Part shown: piece after piece, positions 39,546 to 53,800 of the stretch
Layout: every line of letters begins with the position of its first letter
How positions within the stretch are numbered: position 1 is the stretch's first letter
Program-made: the position numbers and the translations under genes
Assembly (NCBI GenBank): GCA_013397075.1
Contig: VWZS01000324.1
Location: forward strand, 124,641 to 188,640
Direction: 5' to 3'
DNA length: 64,000 bases
Source of the DNA: Rhabdornis inornatus
Lineage: Eukaryota > Chordata > Aves > Passeriformes > Rhabdornithidae
Notes under the pieces: generated by a model
What the model saw: the letters and a program-made list of their open reading frames with translations, nothing else
Databases searched by the model: none
What the model was told of the DNA's origin: nothing

Positions 39546-39559
39546 GTGTTAGTCACACA

Positions 39560-42500
39560 ATCCGAGGCTACCGAAACGGAGCAGTTCTTAAGCGTTTTTA
39601 GGCTCCTACTAGTGGTAGTGGTTTAGGTTCATCATCATGATAAAATAAAATTTCTAACTGATCTATCTAGGCAATGTACAACAGACCCGTTTCACTGTCA
39701 TCCATGTGGATGCAGAGCTACAGAATGAAGTTTGGGCTGTGCTTCCATTTGGTTGGTATTCAAAATAATAATGTTATGGACTGACATATACCAATCATTT
39801 TTTCAGCGGTGCTGAAAGGGATATCCTCCTTGTGCGAACACATGCACAGCCAGACACGAACAGCCTCATTTAGTAGTACATGCTGAGCCTGTTTAGTGTG
39901 CTTGACTTCATAGCTACAAAAAGTGTGCTAAATAAACACATTTCTGAACAGTCTAGGTAGGTAGGCTACCTAGGTAACCTGGGGATGGGTAAGTACACAT
40001 GCACTGAATAGATAAAATATATTCTTTGTATTTCTGAGGTCACAGACACGTAAATGTTGCTCAGAAATTGGTTTTGGACCAACAATAGAAAATCGTTTAC
40101 ATGGAGATTTTCTGTTTATTACATAGAGTTTCATATACTTTTCCTGGTAAAATGCTGCATCCCTACTGAGTCTCATATGCTAATAATTGTCTTTCAGCTG
40201 CAGGTATATATATTTGCGAGTGTCCACCCAAAATGTTTCTATTCGGAGTGATACAGTCAAAATCCCAGGAACAAAGTAATGGTTTTCATGTAAAATGAAA
40301 TAATAGTCTAATTTTAGCTTGCATCGTTTTTTTTGTGAAGAGGCTGGAAGACATCTTACCTTGTTTGTGCTTACAGTTACACTGGTGGACCTGGAGTGTT
40401 TTGGGTGGAAATAAAATGATTGACGTATTTTCATTACTTTGCATCTTATTATCTCAAATTTCACTGCAACCTTATTTCAACTTTTCAATATGCTTTGGTT
40501 TTTTATTTTTTCTTTGATGGGCACTAATTTGCTTGAGCTTTTTAATATCAGATATCCCCTGTGGAGGATACAACTGTACATAGCAATACTTACACTATGA
40601 TTGAAATTCATCACTCATTCACAAATTCTACAGGAAGCTACACACCTAGAGGCATATATGCACTACCTCTGATTCTGATCTAACTCAGTAATGGTCAAAA
40701 ATTTTAAGGGATGCTTTCCTAAAGGTATAAATATTGCACCTGTAAAAGTGAAACAGTCTGTTCCATTAGGTATACCTTTGCATGCACGCAGTAAAATTCT
40801 GTTAAATAGCTGAGATGTTAATATTCTTATTTTCTCTATTAATGTTTCTCTTTTTGCATTTTTCCTATTACGATGGGTAGAAGAGCTGGCATCCTGATCA
40901 GGAAGTAATAGGATAACAGCTATTTTTCTTTCTACTTTTTGGAATGTCTCTTGAAAACCAGAGTTAAAGTTTAGCATTAACTGAATCAGTAAAGTGCGTT
41001 AGGCCCATGGTTTTAAAGTTAAAAACTTAAACATAGGCCTTTAAAAATAAGTAAATACGAAAGAAGATTATAGTAAATATTGATGGGCCATCCAAGTCAG
41101 GCCTGACTGACTAACAGAAATTTGACTGGCCACTAGAAAACACAGTCCTTAGACTTCAAATTAGTAAGGATATTTATGTAATGATTATTGGCCTTTGATA
41201 TAAGCTTGTTCTTCCGTATGCAAATTAGTCCTGTGCAATAGATCAAATTACAGAATTTGGTGCCTAATTTGTCTTAGATTTTAAAATTCAGAATTCTAAA
41301 GCGTGGCATTGTATCAAGCTGCATTTCTGAGATGCCTGGGCCACAAAGAGGAGTACATGTCGTAACTTCTAATCTTTGAAATCTTACCTGTATATGTAAA
41401 AATCCAGAGTATTTGTTAGATGCCACAAAAATATGCAGCATAAATTCTCTATGCTTTGTGTTCTGATACAGCTGGTTGCAGCAAGGTGAAGAACTTTGCT
41501 GTTTCTGATAAATGGCCAAGAACAAGTGATCATTTGTACTGCTGTGGCACTGAAGAGACTTTCTTTAATGAGGATGTTTGCAGCTGAAAACTTGAAACTC
41601 TGTAGGCTGAATCAAGCCACCAAAATATTTAAGCATGTGTTCAGTGGTGTGTATGAGCAGTGCTCGCTGCTTCACTCACTCACTGAAACTGTTCTACACG
41701 AAAAGTTGATGTGTATGTGTAAGTGAAGTTTGGGAGCCCACAAGTAGGCTCATCATCAAAGACAAAAGATAAACTTATAATTTCACTATTGTAACATTAG
41801 CAGAAACAACTTTAAAAGTTGTTTGGGGTTGCATTTTTTTTAATAATTAAAAAGCAGCTGCTAGTTGTTGAGGCTTAAATATTTACTCCTTTGTAGCAGA
41901 AGCTAGAACACAGCTTTTTATTTGCTTTATAATGGTGAACTGCGAATTAAAATGAAAACCAGTATATTCCTACTCACGGTCTAATCAAGGCCTTCCACAC
42001 ACTAAAAACATTTTATCAATTTAACTTGATACCGTGGTAACATTTTACAGCTATGCTAGCAGTGAATGCTCATTATGTTTGAAACTTTTAATTCTGTGGA
42101 AGCAAATCATGTTTCTCTGGCATCAACATTAACAAGGCTTAAAAGTGGGTGTCTAAATAATCTCTGCATTTTGTAAGCCAGGGAACAAAGTCACTGCAAA
42201 ATCCACTGAAAGCATGCCAAAATAAAATCAGAGGATATTGGTAAGGAGAGGATTTTCTTGGGGGCGGTGAGGGAGGGAGGAGGAGTTACTCTGAATTACA
42301 AATCTATTAGACGTCATTTAAGTCCTTGACCAGGACAAATTTACAAAGTTAATCTTCAAGGAAGTGTGATTTCTGTTAACTTTTTGCAAAATTCTCTGGA
42401 AAATATTTTTGGCAGTAATACTGTGTACCGAAACCTGAGTGTACGGGCTTTGTACTCTGCTATTTTTAGAAAAAGTCTTTAAAAGCCCTCTTCTATGAAG

Positions 42501-45500
42501 GTGGAGGTCCCATTAAGTCAGAGAATATCCATTGTCTCAGCTGGGCTTGTCTATGGAACTTATTATCAGTGGAGTCTTGGCCAGTGTGCTTTTCAATACC
42601 TTTCCTGTTATTGTCCATTATTAAAACAAATATAACAGAACCTAGATAATCACCAAAGTAAGTTAAGACACTTAACATCTGTTTCAATCTGGTAAAGCCA
42701 CTGGTTGCTTCCCATTAGCCATCCTTCCAAATACCTGCATTCAATATAGCATAATCAAAGTGTTTACCTATGTTTTATATACAACATCTTGGCTATAAGA
42801 TAGGGGGGTTTTTAAAGGCTATTTAGCAAGCCATTAGTATTGTGACTTATACTGTGAATCTTTCAATCAAAAAGCTTAAAATTGCAATAGTATTTGGATG
42901 GGAAGGAATTTTCTGAGGAAGTCAGATATAGTACAGGTAATGATCCTGATAATTTGGTATGTAAGATATTTATATTTTCATTTCATCTCAAGAACACATT
43001 ATGAGTTCAACATAGCCCTTATTCCCAGGTCAAGAAGTGCAGTGTCAAATGTCTTAATTGTCTGAATACCAAATTTTGTCATTAGTCATTTCTATGTAAA
43101 TTCCCTATGGAATATACAGGGTAAGATGTTTGCCTAGCTAGTTATTGAGTCTGTATGCTATTTTACAAGAATATTCGTGCTCTATGTGCTGGTAAAACAT
43201 TCCTGAGTACTTTCAGACACAGAACGTAGAGGTAAAAACCCTTCTTTTAGTTCTGTCTTGGTTCAAGTTTTAGGCCATTGTGTGCTGCAGGTGATGACAA
43301 TCTGGCTTAATTACATTCAGTAAAGCTTGCTCCCCCAGGAAGAGAGGAGGAGCAAGGCCTTTATGCTGTGGTGAGCTCTTCCGTCTGCTAGGTTGTTTTA
43401 CATAACGTCCTGCACAGCTCAGGTTTCTGCACACTCATTTTTGGGAAAGTGAAGAGAAGCCAGATTTCATTCTAACCAAGCTGAGGTCTCTTCAATGTAC
43501 ATGTCACAAAATGTAGTTCAGTCTAAGCTCTTATCTCTGAATGTGGAGTAAGGTGGAATGAGATCATGTAAGAAGGAGAGGAAGAAAGAGGAGGGAAATG
43601 GTGCCAGACAAGAGATACAAGAGGACATTTCTGTTATGTTTATTGTGGCCAACAGACCTCCCATTACATTAACCTAGCTAGAGAGCTGGGGTGAGACTGT
43701 TCATTCTTCTTCACTTTGACTGTAGATAAGTCATCCATGTAGGCATTATACATCTCTCCAATAATTTTCACAAGATTGCTCGGTTGGGTTGTCTGCCCAT
43801 ACCTTAAATTTGAGCCTCATGCATGGAGGGAGGGTTGTACGCAACAACCTGTGTTATCACCGGGTAGCTCAGTTCATATAAACGCTCCTGGCTTTACTAT
43901 CTGCCATGTCTTAAATTACCATTCCCATTAGGGGAAAAAAAAATAGCGTTGTTTGGAGGGGCTTTTTATTAGGTTAGTTTTAATTTAAATCAGTTCTGTC
44001 AATTGGGTAGCCACTTGGCCATGTGGATGCTTCTGCCAACACAAAAGAGACCTACCTGCATGAGAAACAAAGGATGACTCTGAATACAGAGTCTTTAAAG
44101 CCAATCATGCAGATGGTGCTTGTGGATCCACCATCAGTGCAAGCACTTCTGCTTCCTGAAGCTCATTCTCAAAGCCTTTGGCCCAAACAGTTTCTCAAAT
44201 AATCTAAAAGGGCATTCACAGGACTTTCCAAAATAACAACCCTATCAAAGATGTGTACAGTGACCCATTCATCTTAGTGAATGAGTGTGCTTTAGAGAAG
44301 AATGAAGGTTTTTAATGTAGATCAGAGTGGTAATAGTTCCATTTATCTGCAACAATTCAAAAATCTCAGTATTGCCATTTGCAAACTGGAGAGGAGACAG
44401 ATTTGCCCTCAAGCTAATCTTAACGGCCCTCTGTCAATAATGTAGATATTTGAGGAGGGAGAATACCAAAAATCCCTGTTGTTTATAGGATTGATGCTCT
44501 TGCCATCATTATTTGGTTTTGATTATTAAGCTGGAACTTTTTCATGATCTAATTTATAGTAAGATTCCCAGGATCAGTTACATGGACATGATGGCTTGAT
44601 CTGGCCTTTCTGTTAAGGATGTATGTCTAAGAAAGGCTCTCTTCCCAAACCACTGCAATCCTATGATAGTTCCCTACACACAACCATTTAGCACATGTCA
44701 GATGGTGTCCCACGTTCCATGTCACTGGCTCATAAGTGTGTCTGGACTAAATATTGTGTGACTGTAATAAATGTAAAGCTGTGATCACAGAAAGCACAGC
44801 CACAGCAAAAGCTTGAGTGGATATAAAAAAATACGCTGGAAGGATGAGTTGGATTAACTAATACTGTTTCTGAAGGGAGTGTTTTGAGAAATCCATTGGC
44901 CTAGCAACATTTTTTTTAGCCCATTGTCACTACCCCTGGGGATGCTGTCCAAAGGAGACAGATCATAACTCTAGACAGCCAGAATTCTAAACATGCAACA
45001 TGCCTGGTAATTTTGTCTCTAAGCAAAAAGTTATGTGGAATTGTAATTACAACCACAGTGAAGAAAGGTTGTCTTGATATCACTTTATCTGTCTCAAGTA
45101 AATTAATTGATATCTGTATAAATGGGAGTAGCACACAAATATCAGATGATGTCAAATGCCCCATCTTGCACCTGACATTTCTTAACTATCTTTGATCGAC
45201 AATAAATGAACAGCAGGGCAGAAGACAGTTTTCTGACAAAACATTTACAAAAAGCAAGCTATACTTTGCAGTCACAAAGCAGAATAGAAGAGGAATCCCA
45301 CACAAAGGGAAGTCCACCTTCTCTGGACATTTGTTTGTCCGATAAATCCTGCTTTCTGAAAAGTTTTCTGAGGAAAAAATCTCTTCACTTGGAAAGTAAA
45401 CACACTTGTGTTCGTATTTTTTCTGTCTGTTCCTGCCTCATGTCTACCACCTAGTGTTGTTATGAAAAATTTCCAAGTAGACTGCAAGTATGCTCTGCAA

Positions 45501-47600
45501 TTCTGTGCTCTGACCTGTAAGAATTCAGCAAGTCGTTTTCCCCAGTGCTTTTGTGTTGTCCTGAATATCAGCATTTAAAAACAGATACATATTCTTGAAA
45601 GGTCTGCTGATTTTAATGAATTAAAAGTCTTTATTTTTTATTTTCTGGAAGGAGATAAAGAGGGATTTGGGGGCCATTGTACTGAATGACAGCGAGGTTT
45701 GGAAAGATTTGGGTCCTTGTGCATCACACAGAATTTAAAATTAAGTTTGTCATCTCTGCAGAGCTAACTGCTTCTGTGAGGTTAGTATTTCTTCTAAAAG
45801 GACAGGCACACTGCAACAAAAATAACTTTTCAGCTGCTCAGAGTTAGTCTTGACACATCTGGGAAAGTGCTGAGCTACTTCAACTCACACAGAAAAACCA
45901 CTTAGGGTTTTTTCTTACTAGATGGGCTAGTCTTGTGGGAGGTTAGTGAGATGAACTGGTTTACAGGGCATCCAGCAAGAACTGGATTACTCAGAGTAAC
46001 ATGGAGAAAAGGGAAATCTTGTTGAAATGAGTTAGCAAGTCAATTTCAACCTTGCACTCATGAAACAGAGAAGGTAGAGCAAAACATGTAAGTTACCCAT
46101 TTTATTTTCAGTACAGTTACTTCAAATAATTTAAATCATAATTGAATTAAAATGTACTGATTGAATTAGGGTTGGGTCACATGTTTTTCTGGTTCCCATG
46201 TGGAAGAACTAACCTGTGATTTTAGTAGTGTGGGAATGGTGAGGTCTTCAGTGGACTCATCCTATTCTATATGGATACCTGACTGCTCTGATAGCAGGGG
46301 CAAACCTTGTCCTCCTTCCAAAGACAACACTTCTGTATGCAAGTAATACAATACAAGTTCAAGGGTGTACCTTTGAACCAACTCATTGTAAAGAGGGAGA
46401 GAAGAAAGATTTTTAAACCAGTGATGATACTAGTATTGTTGGAAATGATAGTTTCAGTGACAGTATTACAAACCAAAGAAGGTTTATACTGATACATTAG
46501 TGTAAAATGTGAAAAGTGGTAGATAAGCTTACACTGAAAAAAACTATGTATCCATGTCATTCTATAAATTTACATGATCAAAAAACTACTGTTTTCTAGG
46601 GATCTCCCTCCTGACTTCTCTGAATTATTTTTAAAATTCTAGTCAAATGGCAGATTAAATCCAGCTTGGGGGAAAGTATTTGCCTTCGTAATTTCTCTCA
46701 TAAAAGAATTGCCAAGGAAATTATTAAGCATAGAGCAGGAAATAACACATTATATCCAGTAATATTTTTATGTAAAGTTTTATGAAGAGGGACTTGGATG
46801 GAGTTTAGGCCTCTGTGTGTAAATAAACCTGGTGGCTGTTCCTGCTGCCATAAATAAAGGCTTGACTGACTTGAGCTGTGCCTTTGTTTGTGCCCAGAAC
46901 TGACCTGGCTTTGGCCAGGCTGTGTAGGTCTATGCCCAAACATGACTGAGATCCAGGAAGTTGTTTTGCTGGAATACACTGAAAGAAAAACTCTGCAAAT
47001 GTAATACAGACCATAAAGTACTTACACAGCCACAAAATGAAGTAGTGGCTAGTAGGATTTTGCAGACTAACAGTCATGATATGGCATTTGTCTCTTAGCA
47101 TGTCATTGTTCCCTGCACTGTTTCTATATTTTCTGTGGGTTATTGGACATAACAGACCCCTTGCCCAGTACAGAACAGGGACTATAACTCATGCCTGCCC
47201 CTTCTACATAGGTATCAATTCTGTGTGCTTTCTTTCTGGCTCACTGAATTCTCCAGTTCAGTGCTGCACGTTGCTGCAAGCCTTCAGCAGGCAGAGGGGG
47301 GACTTCCCCCACACCAGCGTAAGTAGGGGGAGAGGCTAGGAGGAGGGTAAATGCTGGTTAAGGAGTTAAGAGTTGTGGTTTCCACACTTTCCACACCAGC
47401 CCTGACTAACCAAAAAGTTCTCCTATGGCTTCAACTCATTGGTTAATTGCAGAGGACTAACTTGTTAGGAAGATCGTGGAAATAGTAACTGGAAATGATG
47501 GGATGAAATTTTAACTGTACATGTTTTGTTTGATCAGTTAAAGTATTATTTTCTTTCAATTAAGGCTGTTAATTGTGGCATGTAGGTGAACCAATATATA
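39560..47600. other. Non-coding stretch between the PAICS island and the Myb/SANT gene
   Basis: About 8 kb of AT-rich DNA. I saw no exon pair with consistent splice phase on either strand and no PPAT-like segment. Few obvious young repeats are present. Some stretches (for example around 42,230-42,470 and 43,290-43,400) look like conserved non-coding DNA, but this cannot be tested here. Confidence 0.55.
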
Positions 47601-47618
47601 TAGGCAGAGGTCATATTT

Positions 47619-47624
47619 TTTATT
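47619..47624 (-). terminator. Poly(A) signal AATAAA of the Myb/SANT gene
   Basis: Minus-strand AATAAA about 190 bases past the stop codon at 47810-47812. It supports 47810-48024 as the terminal exon. Confidence 0.6.
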
Positions 47625-47809
47625 CAAAAAACTGACATAACTTCTAAAATCTGCTAGTTAAGGATTATGGACACTCACACCTTGTTTTAGTTTAAATGAC
47701 TGAAGGTGACTGTATTAAAGGTAAGCAAGCTCCTGTACTCATGTGGGTAACATACACTCTTAAGTATTTCATTTCATACTACTTGACAGAACCTATTTGC
47801 ATGTTAATT

Positions 47810-50800
47810 TCATAGAAAGTTCATGAAACCAACCTGTTGTATGGCTGATGGATCAGCATACAGCTGTGTTCTGTTGAGGTCTTCCATTTCTTCCTGCTTA
47901 CAAAGCCTTTCAAACAGTAACCTTTTGCCTTCTGTTACCGTGTGCACTCTCTCTGTTAATAGTTTTTGGAAGTGGAGTATGGTGTTTTCAGAAGCACTTT
48001 TCTTAAGTGGAACAGGTGACACCTCTGTGGACAAAAGGAAAGTAAGTGGTTAGAGTGCACGAGTCAATGAACTGCTGACACTGAGGTTTAGCATGTGCTG
48101 GATTTTCCTAAAGCTGTTCTTCTGATCTGCTCTTTTGGCAGGCATTGCCTAGTGTTGTATAAGGGATCATTGTATAATGGAGAGTAGGAATGCAGCAGAT
48201 CCTGTAAAAATCACTTACATCTCAAAGTTTCAGTTTTGCCTACAGCCCTCTCCAAGAGGTACTTACATAATAGGCAATAAATGAAAGTCTATTTAATCAC
48301 ACAGAGTGATTAAATAGTGTTAGTACAGTTTGTGGTGGTGAACTAAACAGGTTGAATTCAAAAATGTAATGTTCAGATAATTTCTCTTAATCTGTCTGTA
48401 GATATCATTTTAGTATTAAAGATAGTGGTGAGCTCCTTAAAACTAAGTTTTCTTGTTCCTCATTGTTTGATTTTCTTCTTATTTATAGCCTGTCAGTTTT
48501 GCAGGAAGAAAAATAAACTGCTGACCTTCCCCATATCAGATCACATGCCACATATTTCTATTCTTCGCATAATTTTTCTCTCTCCATGATTCTCTAGTCT
48601 ATCTTGTCTTTGACACAGCTGTCTTTACGTGTTTTCTTGTGTACAACACATTAGACATGCTTACAGACACAGTAGTGTAATACAAGGAAATCACATCCAC
48701 AACTGTGCCTGTCCCCACTTTCCCTTAAGCAACACAATTGAGACATCTTGTTTTTTAAATATTATATTTTCTTTGCATGTGATTCTTATAAATCAAGTAA
48801 GTTTTTCCTGATTTTTACCTCATTTATACCAGGGATGAGGACTGAAATAAATAAATTGCAATTTTCCTTATGCCTACATTTTTATCAGAATTCTTCTTTT
48901 GCTGATTGTTGATTTGTTTGATTTTGTTGATTTTTAACTGTTTGAATACTGGATATAAGAATCTGGCATCCAATTCAACAACAGTGTATAGATACTTTTA
49001 AAAGTCAGGGGCTCTTACCATCATTCCATGTTTTTCTCTTGATACTCAAAGATCCTGTGTCTGTAGCATCTCCTACTGAAACTTAAAAGAGAAAAACAAG
49101 GTGACTGAGTGTTTTGTCGAGATTCTCAAAGCACAGTCAGTCACACACCAAAAAGTTTTATACTACAAAAGCAAATACCCTAGGACAAGACACATTTATT
49201 TGGCAGGTGCCTCAGATTAATAACTGGAGCTTCTTTTCTGAAAAGTTTTTGTTTTACTGGCCACTCCATCAGTATTCACAGATGGAGTGACGGTCACTCC
49301 ACACGGTCCTTTTCCAGCATGCTAAAATATAAAATAGCCAGGTTGGTTGTTGGTGTTGACAGTAATCTTGGTGTGGACATATGCCTTATATCCCATATCT
49401 CTCAATTCATGGAGAGTAGAAACGAGCAGTAATATATTTGGTTTCTGTATTTGGAAGAAAATACATGTCTTGAGAATATGATTGAGCACAAGACTGAGGC
49501 AGGGGAGAACTGTCATCCCACAGTTCCATGGAGGTCATTCCAGCCACAACTAATGCAGTACTGGATGGTGCCCTTGGACACCACACTAGGGCTCTGATTC
49601 ATGACTGAGGACAGCTGGCTTAATGCTGGTTCCAGCAGTTTCTACTCAAGCTGTCCATCTGAACTTTGCTGCAGAAATGGTTCAAGACCTCAACTAACAT
49701 TTGTGCTATTGCAAACTATTATCTAACATATTGAGAACAATCACAATTGGTTCTGCTTTACCTTAAGTCACTGAAACTGAAGTTGCAGAGGTTCAGTTAC
49801 TTCTACAAGAGCACCTAAACTGCCTGGAGCAGGGGCAGGTGCCCCTGAGGTCTGAAGTAGCTGGCCAGTCACAAGAACCCTTACAGCAGACACTGTGTGG
49901 TTCCTAGATCAGAGAGTTTTTGATACTAAGATAGACACAAACTCTACTTTGAAAACTGAATCTGCTTTAGCAAAATTAATACAGTTATTACAAGGGCTCA
50001 AATAAACATCACTGCCCTGGATTTTTCTCTCTCGACTCCAGTATGCATTGAATTAATATAGTTTGGGGGTTTGGGAGTCCCTGCACTTGGCTTGATTGCT
50101 ACTGATTTCTGCAGTTCCAAATGGTATGAGCTTGCAGCTCTCTATCTGCTAGACTTTACATGCCTGCTGTATGACTTCTAAAACCTGCCATGTGTTCCAG
50201 CACCATTTCACTGTATGTCACTTAGGCTTTCAAGAGCAAAGATTCTCCAGTAATACTGAACACTTCAGTGCTTTCACTTTTTGCTAATATTCTCACTTCT
50301 ACATGTCTCCATATACCACTTGAGTTCCCTGAGTGTGTTCCCTATGTGACCATGCAGATACTGCTTCCACAGTTATTTTCCCTCCCCATTTCTGGCCACA
50401 CATTTCACACCTACAGCATGGCTCCAACAAGCAATTTAGAAAGTTCACTTGAAGCACTTTATCTCATCACTGAAGTTTTTAGTACCTGATAGGAGACTTG
50501 AGCTTTCACATCCCCATCCTGAAGTTCCCAGAGGCTGTCTTCTTAAGATACAGTCAACTTCATCATAAAATCTCATTTTTCTCCTGGGATTTCCAAGATG
50601 CTCATTTTCTTTCTGCAGTGCACGGTATTCATATTTTAAGTTCTTGTACTTTGTGCGACATTGTTTCCAGTCTCTCTCTATACCACATTTCATTAACCTT
50701 CTGGCAATTTCCTCAAATATTTCTTTATTTCTTGTGGCCCCTTCAAGCATTTGTTGTATCTTTTCATCTGACCATATGTTTATCAGAGCCCTAACTTCAT

Positions 50801-53800
50801 TATCACTCCAGTGTTTCCCTGCTCCCGTATCATTAACTGTAATAACTTTAAAGTGATTTTGTGCTTCTTCCAAGGGAATGTGATTGTCTGAAAATATAAA
50901 TAAAAAAACCAACTTACTAAAAGTGCTATAAATACATGCTAAATATACATATATGAAAGCATAATTGCAAATAATTATTTATCTTTTAACTTTATAGTTT
51001 TAGTATCCATACACAATTGTTTTCTCTTAAGTATGCAAAATATGTAGCAAGTGGAATCTCTTGTTTCTCCAAGGCATCTAAAATTCAACATTTTGTCACT
51101 CTAATTGTGCCACTGTTGTTAAATTAAAGACAGATGTATCCAACTGTTACATGTAGGAAAGCAGTAATCCTTAAGCTTTAAAGACCTCAGCATTGATGAG
51201 AAGTGTGGTTTCAAAGTAAAATGGCAACATGCAAGTGAAAAGGCTACTTGGGATTCAACAGAAGAAAAAAAGTCTTCAGACTCAAAATAGTCGGATATAG
51301 GCAGATGCTGCTCATTAGATATGTATTGTAGGCAAACTTGAACTACAGTATTAATACAAGTTTTGCTCATTAAAAGAAAAGAGCTATGAAACTAAGTTTT
51401 AAGTTTACTAACAAAGCTAGAATGGAATCAGGAGTAGAAAAGTAGAGCTGTGTTTACAGTAGAGTCTGATTGCTCCAGCTTTGGTACTGAAATTACAGTG
51501 TGATTTGTTTCATAATAAATGCATGGAAATTAATACTCACCTGTCCCAACAATCCGTTTTGCTATTGGTGTACAAGATCTGTCTTCTGAGGTAGTGCTTG
51601 TAGAATCATCATCTACAGAAACACACAATATTAAATAGGCTTGGATTTAGACAAATAAATTGCTAGTATTATTGTCATCCTCTGTAGGAAGCACCTATTT
51701 CCACCTAAAAGTGTCCTAAGCCCTCAGTCTAAGCCATTAGTTGTAGACTTGAAGAATCACAGAATCATGGAATCATTTAGGATGGAAGCAGTAATCCTTT
51801 AGGATGGACTTAGCATTGCCAAGTCCACCAGTAAACCATGTCCCTAAGTGCCGCATCTACATTTCATTTAAATCCCTCCAGAGACAGTGATTCCATCACT
51901 GCCCAAGTCCAAGGTGACAGTTCTGCTGACCTCCCTCCTTCACCAAGAACTGAAAACACTGCCATTTTGTGACTGCTGTGGCCAAGAGGCTCCAGCCACC
52001 ACCAGTCCTTTATTCACAAACACCAGGTCCAGTGGGTACCTTCCCTGGTTGGCTCCTTCACCAGCTGTGTCAGGCAGTTGTCAGACACACACTCTAGGAA
52101 CTTCCTAGACTGTGTCCTCTGCTGTATTTCCAGCGGACATCTGGTAAGCTGAAGTCTTCCCCAAGGGCCAGAGAGTGTCAGACTTCTCCCAGCTGCTTCT
52201 AAAATATTTCAGCTGCCTCTTTGCCCTGGTTGGGTGGTCAAAAACAGACTCCTACCAGGATACCTGCCTTGTTGCCTGGTCCTGATTCTTACCCATATAT
52301 CCTCAACCTTACTGTCACCATCATGAGCTCTAGACAATCAAAACACTCTCTAACATACTGTCCCCACAGTCTCTTCTTCCTTGGTACTTGTCTGCATATT
52401 CCTTAACACTTGCACCTGTTGGAAATGGGTCAAAATAGAGGTGTAGGTCTACTCCTAGTATCCTGAGAGATTCCTTTTTTTTCAAACTGTTACCAACCTC
52501 CCCATGGCTTCCATTTCTGTGCTCATTCTCTCAACCATATGGACTCTCTGATCTCTTCCTGTCTTTGGCAATGGCACTTGTGTAGTGCTGACTTGCATGG
52601 TTACTGTGTTCAGTTGGATATTACATGATAAGGAATTTGTCTGTATGAGGCAGTCAGTTGAGCTGCATGACATTTTATTCTTCACTTTGAATTTGTGTGA
52701 CCTCGCTATGTCTCAACTTTCAGGGTCACAGATTTACTTTATCCTCAGTGTCCCTTGTGTTTCTCTGTGTCATTGTTGTGATGGCATTGCTCTCATGTTG
52801 TCCTCAGTGTCATAGTCACTACAGTTGTCTTTCACAATCAAGATCTGCCAATGCAAACAGTTGTAAAGGGTGTGTTGCATAGGGTGTCTCAACATCCAAA
52901 TTACAGATAACATAATTGAAAAGAAAGCTCTTGCCTGGAATATGCCTGATGAATACAATAGAAATATTCTTATGGTAGAAAAGAATTGCTGTTTACAGAA
53001 TCACTAAAATTGATTTTTTTTTTCCTATTAACTTCTGCATACAAACAGCATTGCTGTACAGAATATTTTGATCCTGCGTGTCAGGTCACTATATTTCAAT
53101 GCCATCATTATTTCCTCTGATGTCTTTTTTTTCATGATCTTCTATGGCTTTTATGCTCATTTATTCCAAAATATTAATATCCCTACTGTGTTCTAATGTT
53201 AAATTTTCACATTTTAAACAAAAAATCTTCTCCTGATCACTTATCATTGAATATATGACTTTTACATATTGCTGAGGTGCTGATTTCAGTTTTATATTTA
53301 AAATAGTTCAGAATATATACATAGAAATTGCTTGATAGTAACTCATCTGATATTAAATGCAGTCATGAAGTAGTTTGAAAATACAGACAAGGTATAAAAT
53401 GGTGTGAGTTTCTGACACAGTTATTTGCCTTTCCATTTTATCCTCTCTAGCAACTGTGTAAGGAAAACCATATTTGTGTTACAATCAAATGCAGACTAAT
53501 CATATTCATCATAAAATGAGCATGTTGTCTGGGAAAATAAGATTTTGTTATAATTATGGGAAGGAGAAATAAGTGTTCATACATTTTTTGCACTATTAAA
53601 TCAAAAAACCCATAATTTATCATAATCTAGAAGTAGAACAAGTGTAATTTGCTGGAATAACATATGAAGCTTTGGAATCTGCAGTGCCCAGTGAAGTAGA
53701 ATGTCCTGTTAAAACTATCATGACAAAGTCCTGACCTACCTATATCAATCGTCTCCTTCTTTATTTGTGTAGCTTCCAGAGCTGCTGGGGTGGAGTTGGC

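Noticed and set aside
39109..39552. 147-codon plus-strand open frame as PPAT exon 1
   Set aside because: It has none of the PPAT N-terminal features (Cys-type glutamine amidotransferase start), and no following PPAT exons were seen.
49746..49785. Short acceptor/donor pair on the minus strand between Myb/SANT exons
   Set aside because: The 15-base candidate contains a stop in the required phase.
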